Positions 8,674 through 17,922 of a stretch of DNA of 64,000 bases are shown one piece after another (positions within the stretch are counted from its first letter, which is position 1; every line of letters begins with the position of its first letter). The notes beneath the pieces are model-generated. The model was given only the letters and a program-made list of their open reading frames with translations, searched no databases and was not told where the DNA came from. This stretch comes from Picosynechococcus sp. PCC 7003 (GTDB taxonomy: Bacteria > Cyanobacteriota > Cyanobacteriia > Cyanobacteriales > MRBY01). Location: assembly GCF_001693255.1 (NCBI RefSeq), contig NZ_CP016474.1, positions 372,001 to 436,000 on the forward strand, read 5' to 3'. Both the position numbers and the translations under genes were made by a program.

Positions 8674-9310
8674 ATGGATGTAGTCTTCTACAGTCAGTCC
8701 AATGTACAGAAAGTCTCTTCATTGAAATGGTTATCACGGGTGCCCCAGACTATTGGTATGGCAAAGAAGCTAATTCAGGAGTCAACGGAGATTTGGACGA
8801 CAGTAGAGTATCATCTACCAGTCTATCAAATGTGGAAGACTAAACAAAATTATAGAAGAGAAGAACAGCAGTGATTATTGATTGAGAGTGACCAGCGTCA
8901 GGGGAACTCAGACCTGTGGGAAAAAGAACTCCAGAAATGTGAGCAGGGTCTGAAAAAAGAATGGAAACGGTAGCCCCAAAGAGGTAAGAGGATGTCTGAG
9001 AAAATATTCTAAGGATTACGCCAAGCGCCTCGGAAGGATGCGAATGGATGCTAGATATATCGGGAGTGTCAAGAATTTTGTGTAAGCAAGAAAATTTAGT
9101 CATCGCCCAGGAGACAGTGCTAGACCAACGCAAGAGACCGACATTCCATTGGACTTTACAAAAGTTTCAGGGCATTTATCTAATTTGATTCAATAAAGTA
9201 CAGCAAATTACTAATCTCAGTGATGAACGTCGATGCATTATCCAACTTCTGGGCCCTCCCACCTGCCACTATTACTTATTTCCTCCCCCTGAGCCTACCT
9301 GCAGAATGTA
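8674..9310 (+). pseudogene. Decayed IS1634-like (DUF4277-type) transposase
   Basis: Fragments of one transposase in shifting frames. Residues from 8674 onward (VFYSQSNVQ, then LKWLSRVPQTIGMAKKLIQ) correspond to the family stretch with a 'kW-x-t/s-RVP-x-T' motif. A stop occurs at 8874. Later pieces in another frame at about 9135-9300 (RPTFHWTLQKFQGIYLI, stop, then NKVQQITNLSDERR and LLGPPTCHYYL) match the family's C-terminal end. Internal stops and frame changes show it is dead. I could not find convincing terminal inverted repeats. It sits between the FdhF-tail copy and the CsbD cluster, a likely cause of local rearrangement. Confidence 0.6.
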
Positions 9311-9484
9311 AGTTAATTCTTTTGGAGGATATATTTTTCTTCAATCATTAAATCTTTCTATTGATCCCCAAAAATATCAGCTAAATTTTAATATAAAAGG
9401 CTATCGTAGTGATGTAAAGAGCTTGATTTGTCATTTATTTTGACGAGCAGTTCTAATTTTATTCCTAAAAAATGAGAGAGTATT

Positions 9485-9667
9485 ATGAGCTTAAAAGATA
9501 GAGCAAAAGCAACTGCAAAAAATATTGAAGGCAAGCTGCAAGAAGGGCTCGGCGATCTCACAGGTGACTCTAAATCTAAAACAGAAGGACAGGCCAAACA
9601 GGTGCAGGCAAAAGTGGGTCATGCCGTAGAAGATCTGAAAGACGCAACGAAAAAGGCAATTGATTAA
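9485..9667 (+). CDS. CsbD family stress protein (60 aa)
   Basis: Small, charged, soluble protein of the CsbD family: MSLKDRAKATAKNIEGKLQE, then GLGDLTGDSKSKTEGQAKQ and a C-terminal amphipathic helix. CsbD proteins are general-stress proteins (sigma-B regulated in Bacillus) of unknown molecular function. The start is preceded by GAGAGAG about 5-10 bases upstream. It heads a plus-strand series of stress-type genes reaching to 11484. The region upstream is strongly AT-rich (TTTTAATATAAAAGG near 9388), a plausible promoter. Confidence 0.85.
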   Translation: MSLKDRAKATAKNIEGKLQEGLGDLTGDSKSKTEGQAKQVQAKVGHAVEDLKDATKKAID

Positions 9668-9710
9668 CTGAAATTTTTAGCCGCGATTGCCATCTTTTCC
9701 CGAAAGTGAG

Positions 9711-9859
9711 TGGTCTCTGCATCAGGGGCTACGCATCTAATTTGCGAAAAGCAGGCTATACAAGCTTTTCAGAGATGGTCGTAATTTTCACTAAATTCTC
9801 AAACCTTTATCTGGTAAAGGTTTGAGAATTTAGATGCGTTTACCCTGGTCTCTGCATCA
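9711..9859. repeat. MITE-like palindromic element between direct repeats
   Basis: The 14-mer TGGTCTCTGCATCA occurs at 9711-9724 and again at 9846-9859. Between them lies an inverted pair ACGCATCTAA (9731-9740) / TTAGATGCGT (9830-9839), and within that a perfect 19-bp inverted repeat (9791-9809 with 9815-9833) around the loop TCTGG. No reading frame is present. The layout (direct repeats, terminal inverted repeats, ~110 bp, non-coding) resembles a miniature inverted-repeat transposable element, but the direct repeats are longer than usual target duplications. Confidence 0.5.
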
Positions 9860-9895
9860 CCAGTTTTTCTTTGAATTTAATGGAAGGGCAATAAT

Positions 9896-10045
9896 ATGTT
9901 TAATCTCATGTGGGGTGTTGTCGGTGTCCTCATTATTCTTTGGTTATTAGGATTTTCGATCAATGTTGGTGGAAGCTTAATTCACTTGCTTTTAGTCCTA
10001 GCATTGATTGGCATTGTTTATAACCTATTTATTGGAAACCGCTAA
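9896..10045 (+). CDS. lmo0937-type small membrane protein (49 aa)
   Basis: A 49-residue protein, MFNLMWGVVGVLIILWLLGF followed by a second hydrophobic segment LIHLLLVLALIGIVYNLF and a short basic tail GNR. Size, two-helix layout, the WLLGF motif and the H-L-L-L-V-x-A-L-I pattern match the lmo0937 family of small membrane proteins, which often neighbour CsbD genes. GGAAGGG about 14 bases before the ATG is a possible ribosome binding site. It lies between the two CsbD genes. Confidence 0.72.
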   Translation: MFNLMWGVVGVLIILWLLGFSINVGGSLIHLLLVLALIGIVYNLFIGNR

Positions 10046-10089
10046 AAGACATAAAAAATCATTGGTCACTTCATTCTGAGGCTTTATTT

Positions 10090-10581
10090 ATGAATATTCT
10101 TAAGCAACTCCGTAATTTTTTTCTAACCACCATAATAGCTTTTGTGATGACGCTTTCAATGTTTGGCTTTGGCTATACTCACAATTCAGCTTTGGCTAAT
10201 CCTGGAGGAACAAGTGATTTTTCTTCGGCCCAATCAATTTCAATGAATCGCGCTGAGATTATGGGAAAAGATCTCGAGGGTAAAACCCAAGAGACGATTG
10301 GCAATATCACTGGGGACACGAAAGATCAATTCATGGGAAAAGCCAAACAAGTGGAAAGTCAAGTCCGCAACACTATGGAGAATGTGAAAGATGATCTAGC
10401 TCCCAGCGGCCGCATGAAAGCAGTGCAAAAAAACATTGAAGGAAAAGCACAAGAAGAAATTGGCAACGTAACTGGCAATCGCCAAGATCAGTTTTCTGGG
10501 AAAGCTAAGCAACTAGAAAGCAACATACGTAATGCTGTAGAAGATGTTAAAAATACAGTTGATGATGTCTTCCAGCACTAA
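10090..10581 (+). CDS. Exported tandem CsbD-domain protein (163 aa)
   Basis: An N-terminal signal or anchor segment (FFLTTIIAFVMTLSMFGFGY, then SALANPGG, cleavage likely after ALA) is followed by two CsbD repeats: residues ~60-100 (KDLEGKTQETIGNITGDTKD...) and ~115-155 (KNIEGKAQEEIGNVTGNRQD...). Each repeat mirrors the 60-residue CsbD protein at 9485. The domain therefore seems to have been duplicated and sent to the periplasm or lumen, whereas the first CsbD protein is cytoplasmic. Its function is unknown beyond association with stress. Confidence 0.8.
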   Translation: MNILKQLRNFFLTTIIAFVMTLSMFGFGYTHNSALANPGGTSDFSSAQSISMNRAEIMGKDLEGKTQETIGNITGDTKDQFMGKAKQVESQVRNTMENVKDDLAPSGRMKAVQKNIEGKAQEEIGNVTGNRQDQFSGKAKQLESNIRNAVEDVKNTVDDVFQH

Positions 10582-10752
10582 ATTTAATTGCTTCGTAATT
10601 CAGTGTGCTTGAATTTCTTTGGCAAGCGTGAATCTTTGATAATTCAATGCATCATCCAATGTACAAAAATTGGTGATCGCCCCAAAATCTTGAGGCCATA
10701 GCCCGGTCTAGACCAATGACAGATTCCGAATATGTAAAGAAGATTAGAAATT

Positions 10753-11484
10753 ATGAACGCTAACAATACTCCGAGGGTTGGACGCATCGCCCATGCTGAA
10801 TATCAAGATGTCTTGGGTCAAACCCACACTGAATACAAAGATGCCAAAGGAAATATTTACACCGAATATATCGATGCCCAAGGCAAGGTTCACACCTATG
10901 ACAGTAGCTACGGCAATGGCCATTTTGCCGCTGCCGGACGAGAATCTCGAGCCGGTGCCAATGGCCTCCTCGTGGGTCTCCTCGTCTCCTGCATTGGGAT
11001 TGTCGCCCTGGGTACCTTTTATGTCGTGACCCGGCCTGAAAAAATAGAACCTTTGCCCCCGGTGGTGAATGTGGAAACCCCTGAAACAGAGCCGGCCCCA
11101 GTGGAAAGAGTGGTTGAAAAACCTTCCGTTACCATTGTGCCGATCACCCAACCCGCGGTTCAGCCCACACCGCAACCTGCTGCCAATCCTGTGGCTCCTC
11201 AACAGCCTACAGACGTCAATGTGACGGTGAAAAACTCCCAACCGAACCCTGCAGTTACAACTCCACAAACACCGACAATTACAGATAGCTCTCTGAAAAC
11301 GGCCATTACGAAGAAGTTCCAAGAGAGTCTGCCCAATAATCAGCTCAATGTCACGGTGGATAGTGGTGAAGTGAAGGTGACTGGTACGGTGGTGAGCCAA
11401 GAGCAATTGCAGCGAATTTCACCCTTATTGAATTCGATCACGGGCATCACCAAGGTCACAAATAATGCCACTGTCGCGCCGTGA
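10753..11484 (+). CDS. BON-domain protein with membrane anchor
   Basis: 243 residues. The N-terminal ~55 residues carry imperfect repeats (AEYQDVLGQTHTEYKDAKGN, IYTEYIDAQGKVHTY). A transmembrane helix follows at ~75-97 (LLVGLLVSCIGIVALGTFYVV), then a Pro/Thr/Val-rich linker and a C-terminal BON domain from ~175 (SLKTAITKKFQES... VTVDSGEVKVTGTVVSQEQL ... ITKVTNNATV). BON domains bind membranes and occur in osmotic-shock proteins such as OsmY, which fits the neighbouring CsbD genes. The protein is probably anchored in the cytoplasmic membrane with the BON domain outside. A terminator follows. Confidence 0.82.
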   Translation: MNANNTPRVGRIAHAEYQDVLGQTHTEYKDAKGNIYTEYIDAQGKVHTYDSSYGNGHFAAAGRESRAGANGLLVGLLVSCIGIVALGTFYVVTRPEKIEPLPPVVNVETPETEPAPVERVVEKPSVTIVPITQPAVQPTPQPAANPVAPQQPTDVNVTVKNSQPNPAVTTPQTPTITDSSLKTAITKKFQESLPNNQLNVTVDSGEVKVTGTVVSQEQLQRISPLLNSITGITKVTNNATVAP

Positions 11485-11553
11485 AAGCAATAAATTACTG
11501 CGTCGCTGTGATTAGAGTGCAACTCAGCATTTCCTAAACCAAGTAAAAACTTC

Positions 11554-11581
11554 AGGAGGCTAAATTTCAGGCCTCTTTTTT
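11554..11581 (+). terminator. Intrinsic terminator after the BON-domain gene
   Basis: GAGGC (11556-11560) pairs with GCCTC (11571-11575), followed directly by a run of six T. It lies about 70 bases after the BON gene and faces the convergent FdhF-like gene. Confidence 0.6.
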
Positions 11582-11608
11582 GTATCATTTCAGAAAATGA
11601 GAATCCGG

Positions 11609-11826
11609 GGCGATCGCCGTCAGTAGTCTCCGGTAACAGGGTTAGTTTTGGAAGTGACTACCCATAAACAGCGACAGGAATCCGCTTAAAGGCAGGAATA
11701 CCGCTTTTCGGATCAATGTTGGCACTAAACAAACAATTAGATTCGGGGTAAAACATAAAGGCGGCCCCTTTTCGAATTGCCCCAGGGATAATTTCGATAT
11801 TTTCTAAGGTTTGGCGATCACCTCTG
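11609..11826. repeat. FdhF-like gene 3' end, source (copy B) of the duplication at 8227-8443
   Basis: Same-orientation counterpart of 8227-8443. It spans the region after the stop codon and the last ~55 codons of the FdhF-like gene. Copies A and B differ at scattered positions only. Confidence 0.85.
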
Positions 11827-13892
11827 ACGGCTACTCTTTGGTGGGGGACAAAACCCGCCTTTTTAATATCATGCATATTCATTAAAATGCAATAGCGGTG
11901 GGGCATTTCCCGATATTTATCTCCCTCTTGGTACACGACAGTATTATGCTGACCGTAGCTTCTGCCCGACCCTAAAATTAGGGCGATCGCCTGGCTTTTT
12001 TGAGGTAAATTAAATTCGGCTAAACTGGGTTCTTTTAACTCAGGTAACGCAATCACTGCCATCTGCGCTCGACCAGATTTTGTCGCAAATTTTGGCTCTT
12101 TGAAAATACGATTTTCGATGAGAAATTCCGTGCTCGCTTGATTCGCTTTTTTGAGGGGTTGATAATCCGAGATCGTTTGGGCAATTAATTCCCGCACATA
12201 TTCTGTATCCTTTAACCGCCGCCAAGCAATGCGCCCTTCCCCGTGGATTCGCTGGGCAATTTCTGTAATTAAATCCACCTCTGCAATCAAATCCCCCTTG
12301 AGGTGGGTTTTCCCAACATCATTAATTCGGACAAAATTATTTCCCGATTCCGTTGTCGTTTTATGGGGATTTTCAAGGCGATTAAACACGGGCAAAATTA
12401 ACGTTTGTTTTCTGCCTAAACCATGAAAGTGTCCAAGATTTGCCTTGGTTGAAACGTAGAATATAGTTTCTATTTGTCCCAAAGCTCTTTTTGCTTGAAA
12501 ATGGTCTGGATTCGCACCATAAAAATTTCCTCCGAGGCAAAATAAGGTCTCTATTTCCCCTCGATCGGCAGCTTCCATTAAGCCCCGCGCATCATAGCCT
12601 TCATTTAAATTCAAAGGATGATCGAGTAATTTTTCGAGGGCCGTTTTTAACTCTTGACTGAGGCGAATAGTTACCCCCATAGACCCAAAACCCTGCACAT
12701 TAGAATGACCCCGCACAGGCATCAACCCCGCCCCTTCTCGTCCAGCATTGCCTGTCATTAAAGCGGTATTGGCGATCGCCTTTACATTATCCGTCCCATT
12801 TTTCTGTTGGGTAATGCCCATCGCCCAAGCAAAAACAACATTATTAGATGTGCCAATAGTATAGGCCACTTCTTCAATTTCTTCACGGGCTAAACCACAC
12901 AAATTCGTAAGGGTTTCCCAAGGCGCATTGCGGGCAAAATCAAGTACTTCCTGCCAACCCTCTGTATATTTTTCCAAATAGTCTAACTTGACTAAATTCT
13001 GCTCAATTAAAGATTTTTGAATGGCAATAAATAATGCCGCATCACTCCCCGGAATCGGTTGTAGATAGAGATTAGAAATTTCTGAACCTTTTTTCAGCAA
13101 AGATTTAATTGGAAAAGCAGGAGAGGCAAATTTAACTAAACCAATTTCAATCTGGGGATTGATAATAATGACCCGTCCACCCCGCGCCCGAATTTCAATC
13201 AGTTCATTCATTAACCGGGGATGATTTGCAGGGGCATTGGAACCCACTAAAACCACACAATCACTCTGTTTTAAGGACTCTAAACTCACCATCGATGTGC
13301 CCGTCCCAAAAACTTGTTTTAACGCCACACTCGATGGCACATGGCAGAGATCTGAACAGTCAGCTAAATTGTTACTCCCTAGCGATCGCAGTAACAATTG
13401 CAATAGGTAAGCTGCTTCATTAGAAGAGCGACCAGAACTATAGCTGGCAACGCGTTCAGGTGTTTTTTTAAAGGCAGTTTCCGCGATTTGAAAGACCTCT
13501 TCCCAAGAAATTCTTTCATAATGTTGGGAGTCTTCTCGAAGGATCAGTGGATATTGCAACCGACCCAATTGATCACATTCTTTAGAGCTTAATTGCTGTA
13601 GCTCAGTAATAGTTTTTTGCTGAAAAATACTTTCTTCAATGCCTGCTTGTAATTCTGCGGCGATCGCCTCAACACTTTTAGCACACCGTTGTAAATATTC
13701 CCCCGCTTCATTAACAAAGCCCCCTTTCTGGCCGCCAGTTCCCCAAGCACAGGATAAACAGGCACTTTTATGGTTTAAAGTTTGCCAAAGTTTTAATCCT
13801 TTCGGAGAAAGACTTTGCTTTGCCCAGTATTCAATGATTGGCAAACCGCCGCCAGACTCAGGCAAATTCGACTCGGAAGAAAATTGTGCCAT
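11658..13892 (-). CDS. FdhF/YdeP-family molybdopterin oxidoreductase
   Basis: 744 residues, close to the usual size of the FdhF/YdeP group (formate-dehydrogenase-like molybdo-bis-MGD enzymes). Near the N-terminus C45 and C48 (CLSC) and C70 resemble the partial cysteine motif of YdeP-type proteins and not the full four-cysteine cluster site of catalytic formate dehydrogenases. The presumed Mo-ligand loop is SDLCHVPSS. Molybdopterin domain signatures include VLVGSNAPANHPRLM, RGGRVIIINPQ, NTALMTGNAGREGAGLMPVRGHSNVQG and the C-terminal molydop-binding domain ending PAFKRIPVAVYG. E. coli YdeP is linked to acid resistance; the substrate here is unknown. No beta/gamma formate dehydrogenase subunits or FdhD are next to it. 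Its 3' end is partly duplicated at 8227-8443. Confidence 0.82.
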   Translation of the reverse strand: MAQFSSESNLPESGGGLPIIEYWAKQSLSPKGLKLWQTLNHKSACLSCAWGTGGQKGGFVNEAGEYLQRCAKSVEAIAAELQAGIEESIFQQKTITELQQLSSKECDQLGRLQYPLILREDSQHYERISWEEVFQIAETAFKKTPERVASYSSGRSSNEAAYLLQLLLRSLGSNNLADCSDLCHVPSSVALKQVFGTGTSMVSLESLKQSDCVVLVGSNAPANHPRLMNELIEIRARGGRVIIINPQIEIGLVKFASPAFPIKSLLKKGSEISNLYLQPIPGSDAALFIAIQKSLIEQNLVKLDYLEKYTEGWQEVLDFARNAPWETLTNLCGLAREEIEEVAYTIGTSNNVVFAWAMGITQQKNGTDNVKAIANTALMTGNAGREGAGLMPVRGHSNVQGFGSMGVTIRLSQELKTALEKLLDHPLNLNEGYDARGLMEAADRGEIETLFCLGGNFYGANPDHFQAKRALGQIETIFYVSTKANLGHFHGLGRKQTLILPVFNRLENPHKTTTESGNNFVRINDVGKTHLKGDLIAEVDLITEIAQRIHGEGRIAWRRLKDTEYVRELIAQTISDYQPLKKANQASTEFLIENRIFKEPKFATKSGRAQMAVIALPELKEPSLAEFNLPQKSQAIALILGSGRSYGQHNTVVYQEGDKYREMPHRYCILMNMHDIKKAGFVPHQRVAVRGDRQTLENIEIIPGAIRKGAAFMFYPESNCLFSANIDPKSGIPAFKRIPVAVYG

Positions 13893-14010
13893 GGATTGAT
13901 TGGGGTTAAAGGAACTTGCTTAAATTGTAGTGGCATTTTATTTAGGCTTGGGTTTGAAATTTAGATGATACCCATAAAAAAGAGTGGGCGATCGCCGTCA
14001 AAATTGCCAT

Positions 14011-14045
14011 AAAAAAAGAGGGAACAAGTCATTGACTGCTCCCTC
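14011..14045 (-). terminator. Intrinsic terminator of ftsH
   Basis: On the minus strand GAGGGAgCAgTCA pairs imperfectly with TGAcTTGtTCCCTC and is followed by seven T (14017-14011). It lies 30 bases after the ftsH stop. Confidence 0.8.
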
Positions 14046-14075
14046 TCATCCTTAGATTGATCTCAAATTATGGGT

Positions 14076-15962
14076 TTAGAGTTGTGGTACAAACTGCTCC
14101 TTTTCCGGAACCGTTGTGTATTCAGCCACAATCTGTCGGAACTCTTCCCCATCGATGGTTTCTCTTTCGATCAGTAGATCTACGAGACGATCGATTACTT
14201 CCCGGTTATCGCGCACCAATTGGCGGGCGAGACGGTGAGCTTCTTCGGCAATGATCCGAATTTGTTCATCAATGCGGGACGCAACCACTTCAGAATATTC
14301 TGAGCGATTCATAAAGCCACCACCAAGGAAGACTTCACCCTGTTGGCTTTCTAGGGACAACGGCCCCAAATCACTCATCCCGAAGCGAGTCACCATTTGG
14401 CGAGCCATACCGCTGACCTGTTGGAGATCGCCCCCAGCACCAGTGGTTACTTCGTCGTGACCAAAGATTTCTTCTTCTGCAGCCCGGCCACCGAGGGCAC
14501 CGGCAATGCGGGCCATTAATTGGGACTTCGTGGTTAAACCTTGTTCTTCGTTGGGGGTGAACCAGGTTAAACCTTGAGCTTGACCACGGGGAATGAGGGT
14601 AACCTTCTGTACCGGATCGTGATCCTTGAGCAGGGTGCCGACGATAGCGTGGCCCACTTCGTGATAGGCGATCAGACGCTTACTCTTACTGTCTACCAGG
14701 GGAGTACCTTCCATCCCGGCGATTACCCGATCCACTGCGTCATCAATTTCCGCCATGGTGATTGCTTCTTTGCGACGACGCGCCGTAAGAATTGCTGCTT
14801 CGTTCAAAAGGTTAGCGAGGTCGGCACCACTAAAACCGGGAGTGCGGCGGGCAATAACGTCGAGGGAAATTTCGTCGGCAAGTTTTTTGTTGCGGGCATG
14901 AACTTCGAGAATGCTCAAGCGGCCTTTGATGTCGGGGGTATCTACAGTCACCTGACGGTCAAAGCGGCCCGGACGCATTAAGGCAGAGTCCAGCACATCG
15001 GGACGGTTGGTGGCGGCGATAATGATGATGCCGGTGTTGCCTTCGAAACCATCCATTTCGGTGAGCAACTGGTTGAGGGTTTGTTCCCGCTCATCGTTAC
15101 CACCACCGATACCAGCACCCCGTTGACGACCTACAGCGTCAATTTCGTCGATAAAGATTAGACAAGGTGCATTTTCTTTGGCTTTTTTGAAGAGGTCACG
15201 TACCCGGGACGCACCAACCCCAACGAACATTTCCACAAACTCAGAACCAGAAATACTGAAGAAAGGTACCCCAGCTTCACCGGCGATCGCCTTCGCGAGG
15301 AGGGTTTTACCAGTTCCGGGAGGGCCAACGAGGAGAACCCCTTTGGGGATTCGGGCACCCACTGCTGTGAATTTTTCTGGCTGCTTCAGGAAGGTAACAA
15401 CTTCTTGGAGTTCTTCTTTTGCTTCTTCGATGCCAGCAACATCATCGAACATGATTCCCGTTTGCGCTTCCATCATGAACTTCGCCTTAGACTTGCCGAA
15501 GTTCATCGCCTGGCCAGGGCCACCGGGCATATTGCTAGAGCGACGGAAGAGGAAAAATAATGCCGAAATCAAGAGAATTGGGAAGATTAGATTTCCGAGA
15601 ATGCCCCACACAGCACCATTGTTGCTTACGGGGTGGGAATCGAAGTCTACCTTGGCGTCCCGGAGTTTGCTAATCAGTTCAGGAGAATTACCAGGCAAAT
15701 CAACGCGGATTTGTTGCACACGGTTGTCTAGTTCTGGGTCAACCGCTTCAATGATCGCTGTGCGGCCCCCTTCGTATAGATCAACGCTTGTTACCCGGCC
15801 AGCATCTAAATATTCAAGGAAGCGGCCATAACTCATGCGGATGTTGGCGCTATTACCAACGAGGTTGGAAGGATTTGCCGAAAAGGCTCCCTGCCAAACA
15901 AAAAAGCCGATCACGAGTAGGGGAAGTGCCCAGAGGACAGCGGTTTTCCAAGATGGTTTCAT
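14076..15962 (-). CDS. ftsH: ATP-dependent zinc metalloprotease FtsH
   Basis: 628 residues, membrane-bound AAA+ protease. Two transmembrane helices (about residues 8-25 and 118-138) flank a luminal/periplasmic domain. The AAA module has Walker A GPPGTGKT (~210), Walker [12 protein letters not shown] and the second-region-of-homology arginines ([21 protein letters not shown]). The zinc-binding HEVGH motif (~435) marks the peptidase domain. In cyanobacteria FtsH complexes degrade damaged D1 in photosystem II repair and other membrane or soluble substrates; four paralogues are usual and I cannot assign which one this is. The start is ATG at the conserved MKPSWK N-terminus. It is monocistronic, with its own terminator. 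Confidence 0.95.
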   Translation of the reverse strand: MKPSWKTAVLWALPLLVIGFFVWQGAFSANPSNLVGNSANIRMSYGRFLEYLDAGRVTSVDLYEGGRTAIIEAVDPELDNRVQQIRVDLPGNSPELISKLRDAKVDFDSHPVSNNGAVWGILGNLIFPILLISALFFLFRRSSNMPGGPGQAMNFGKSKAKFMMEAQTGIMFDDVAGIEEAKEELQEVVTFLKQPEKFTAVGARIPKGVLLVGPPGTGKTLLAKAIAGEAGVPFFSISGSEFVEMFVGVGASRVRDLFKKAKENAPCLIFIDEIDAVGRQRGAGIGGGNDEREQTLNQLLTEMDGFEGNTGIIIIAATNRPDVLDSALMRPGRFDRQVTVDTPDIKGRLSILEVHARNKKLADEISLDVIARRTPGFSGADLANLLNEAAILTARRRKEAITMAEIDDAVDRVIAGMEGTPLVDSKSKRLIAYHEVGHAIVGTLLKDHDPVQKVTLIPRGQAQGLTWFTPNEEQGLTTKSQLMARIAGALGGRAAEEEIFGHDEVTTGAGGDLQQVSGMARQMVTRFGMSDLGPLSLESQQGEVFLGGGFMNRSEYSEVVASRIDEQIRIIAEEAHRLARQLVRDNREVIDRLVDLLIERETIDGEEFRQIVAEYTTVPEKEQFVPQL

Positions 15963-16334
15963 GGGTTAATCTTTGTTATGTTTGATTCAATAAGTGGATG
16001 CGAAGAGAAGCAGCGAAGGGCCACCGATCTTTGCAATCCCGAAGGGCGCACCACGAAGCAAAGGTTTTCGCGCTTACTAGCAGTATAAAAAGAAAGCGTT
16101 GCTTAGGGGCTTTGCCTATAAATTGGCATTTTTATGACGATGTCTTAACTAAATTTAACTTAATTCTCATTTTGATAGCAACTTTCTGGGATTTTCTGGG
16201 TGTGGATTGATGCTTTTCGTTGGGTGGGTGGTCTGCGTTTTCCAAGCAAAGGGAAGATCGATCACCGCCTGCGCTAGATTCAGTTAAGGTTAAATGTTTA
16301 ATTAAATTTTTTAGATTTTCAAAGTGATGGTGCT
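15963..16334. other. Divergent promoter region ftsH / DMT transporter
   Basis: 372 bases between divergent genes. The half nearest ftsH is purine-rich (GAAGAGAAGCAGCGAAGGG); the middle and right parts are AT-rich (TTTAACTTAATTCTCATTTTG, TTAATTAAATTTTTTAG). I see no small gene or RNA motif. Confidence 0.4.
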
Positions 16335-17366
16335 GTGATCTCTCCTTCCCCTAGCCCGAAACAAGCTGTTCCCTCTGATGCGGCGACTTCCCATAGATCG
16401 GTTTCTCTTGATCTGTCAACCCAGTCGCCCTTGCAGTGGACTTTATTTTTACTCATTTTGGCCTTGCTGGCGGTATCGTTTGCGGCGATTTTTATCCGTT
16501 GGTGCAGTACGGAGCTAGGGGCTGGGGCAACGGTTTTTAATCGGTTGTGGCTGGCGACGGTGGTTTTGGGCTTGTGGGAACTGCTGAAACCCAGAAAAAA
16601 TGATGATAACGTTATGGCGATCGCCCCCCGGATCACCGGCAAAGATTATGCTCTATTGCTGTTGGTGGGGGCTGTTTCCTCGAGTTCAGTGGTGTTGTGG
16701 GCGCTCTCCCTGGCGGAGACGAGTGTGGCGAATTCGACGGTGCTGCGAAATCTAACGCCGCTGTTCACGACCCTGGGGGCTTGGTTGTGGTTCCGCCAAA
16801 GCTTTGACCGACGTTTTCTCTGGGGTCTGGTGGTGGCCATCGGCGGGGCGATCGCCATTGGGGTAACGGATTTCCAGTTGGCTTGGCAGCATTTAACTGG
16901 GGATCTGCTGGCCCTGCTGTCTGCCCTTTGTTATGGGGTGAATTTACTCTTGGTGGAAAATCTGCGCGATCGCCTGGGGGCAAGCCAAATTCTGCTCTGG
17001 CGCTGTGGTTTTGGTTGCCTATTGCTGTTGCCTTTTGTGTGGCTCACCGAAGACCACTTATTTCCCCAGTCCTTACCAGTTTGGGGAGCCGCCATTGGTT
17101 TGGCCATTTTATGTCAATGCTTTGGCCAGGGATTAGTGGTCTATAGTCTCAAAACGTTTTCGTCTGGCTTTGTGGCGATTTTTCTTCTCTTAGAGCCAAT
17201 TATTACGGCGGTGTTTGCCTGGGGTCTCTTGGGTGAAACTTTAACGCCGACCAATGCGATCGCCTTCTGCGGGGTGCTTGGGGGGATCTACCTGGCAAAA
17301 TCAGCCCAGACCCAAAAGCCCCAAACCCAAGCTTCAACAAAATCTTATTCTTCGCCTGCCACCTGA
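16335..17366 (+). CDS. EamA/DMT-family inner-membrane transporter
   Basis: 343 residues with about ten hydrophobic helices arranged as two EamA halves (residues ~35-170 and ~190-325). Family signatures include [39 protein letters not shown] and [22 protein letters not shown] transporters export or import small metabolites; the substrate cannot be told from sequence. The start codon is GTG 16335 after a weak ribosome binding site. The cytoplasmic tail is Lys/Gln/Thr-rich. Its last 22 bases overlap the convergent gcvH gene. Confidence 0.85.
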   Translation: MISPSPSPKQAVPSDAATSHRSVSLDLSTQSPLQWTLFLLILALLAVSFAAIFIRWCSTELGAGATVFNRLWLATVVLGLWELLKPRKNDDNVMAIAPRITGKDYALLLLVGAVSSSSVVLWALSLAETSVANSTVLRNLTPLFTTLGAWLWFRQSFDRRFLWGLVVAIGGAIAIGVTDFQLAWQHLTGDLLALLSALCYGVNLLLVENLRDRLGASQILLWRCGFGCLLLLPFVWLTEDHLFPQSLPVWGAAIGLAILCQCFGQGLVVYSLKTFSSGFVAIFLLLEPIITAVFAWGLLGETLTPTNAIAFCGVLGGIYLAKSAQTQKPQTQASTKSYSSPAT

Positions 17367-17749
17367 AGCCGGTATTCTTCGGCGGTCATCGTTTCTGCGA
17401 GCATTTCATCGTCGAGATTATCGACCCGCACCTTGATAAACCACCCCTCTTCGTAGGGGTCTTCGGAAACCATTTCTGGCGATTGAATTAGCGTCTCATT
17501 GCGGTCAATGACGGTGCCGGAAATCGGTGCGTAAAGATCCTCTACAGCTTTGACGGATTCGATGCTGCCAAAGGTTTCGCCCACGACAATTGCATCCCCT
17601 TCCTCCGGTAGCTCTAGGAAAACAATATCCCCCAACTCATCGATGGCATGGGCACTCAAGCCAATGGTGGCAATTTCCCCATCGAGGCGAATGTATTCGT
17701 GGCTATCTAAATAGCGGAGGTCATCTGGATATTCGAGTTCCATAGTCAA
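17345..17749 (-). CDS. gcvH: Glycine cleavage system H protein
   Basis: 134 residues. The lipoyl carrier of the glycine decarboxylase complex, central in cyanobacterial photorespiration. The lipoylated lysine is K67 in [35 protein letters not shown] and NPEE-type C-terminal features are typical, here ending in [24 protein letters not shown] (second methionine) could be the true start, two codons in. The gene converges on and overlaps the DMT transporter by 22 bases. The P and T protein genes are not nearby. Confidence 0.95.
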   Translation of the reverse strand: MTMELEYPDDLRYLDSHEYIRLDGEIATIGLSAHAIDELGDIVFLELPEEGDAIVVGETFGSIESVKAVEDLYAPISGTVIDRNETLIQSPEMVSEDPYEEGWFIKVRVDNLDDEMLAETMTAEEYRLQVAGEE

Positions 17750-17922
17750 TTTCTCTAGGCTGGAAGGTCGCAGGGCACAGACAAGGAGGCACCATGGATG
17801 TGTCGAGTCTGTACAACCCTTGGGCTACTTTATTCTGGAATTTTGGCAAGATCAAGGCTTCAACAGAAATTTGTTACGATTCCTGGCCCGGGGCAACAAT
17901 GACCGAAACTTGTCAGGGTTCA

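Noticed and set aside
9791-9833. Perfect 19-bp hairpin as a transcription terminator for csbD
   Set aside because: No T-run follows on either strand and it is framed by further inverted and direct repeats, so a MITE-like element explains it better.
10744-11406. 220-codon minus-strand open frame
   Set aside because: Antisense to the BON-domain gene; Cys/His/Arg-rich composition typical of a shadow frame.
15178-15831. 217-codon plus-strand open frame
   Set aside because: Antisense shadow of ftsH; Arg/Ser/Pro-rich with no recognisable domain.
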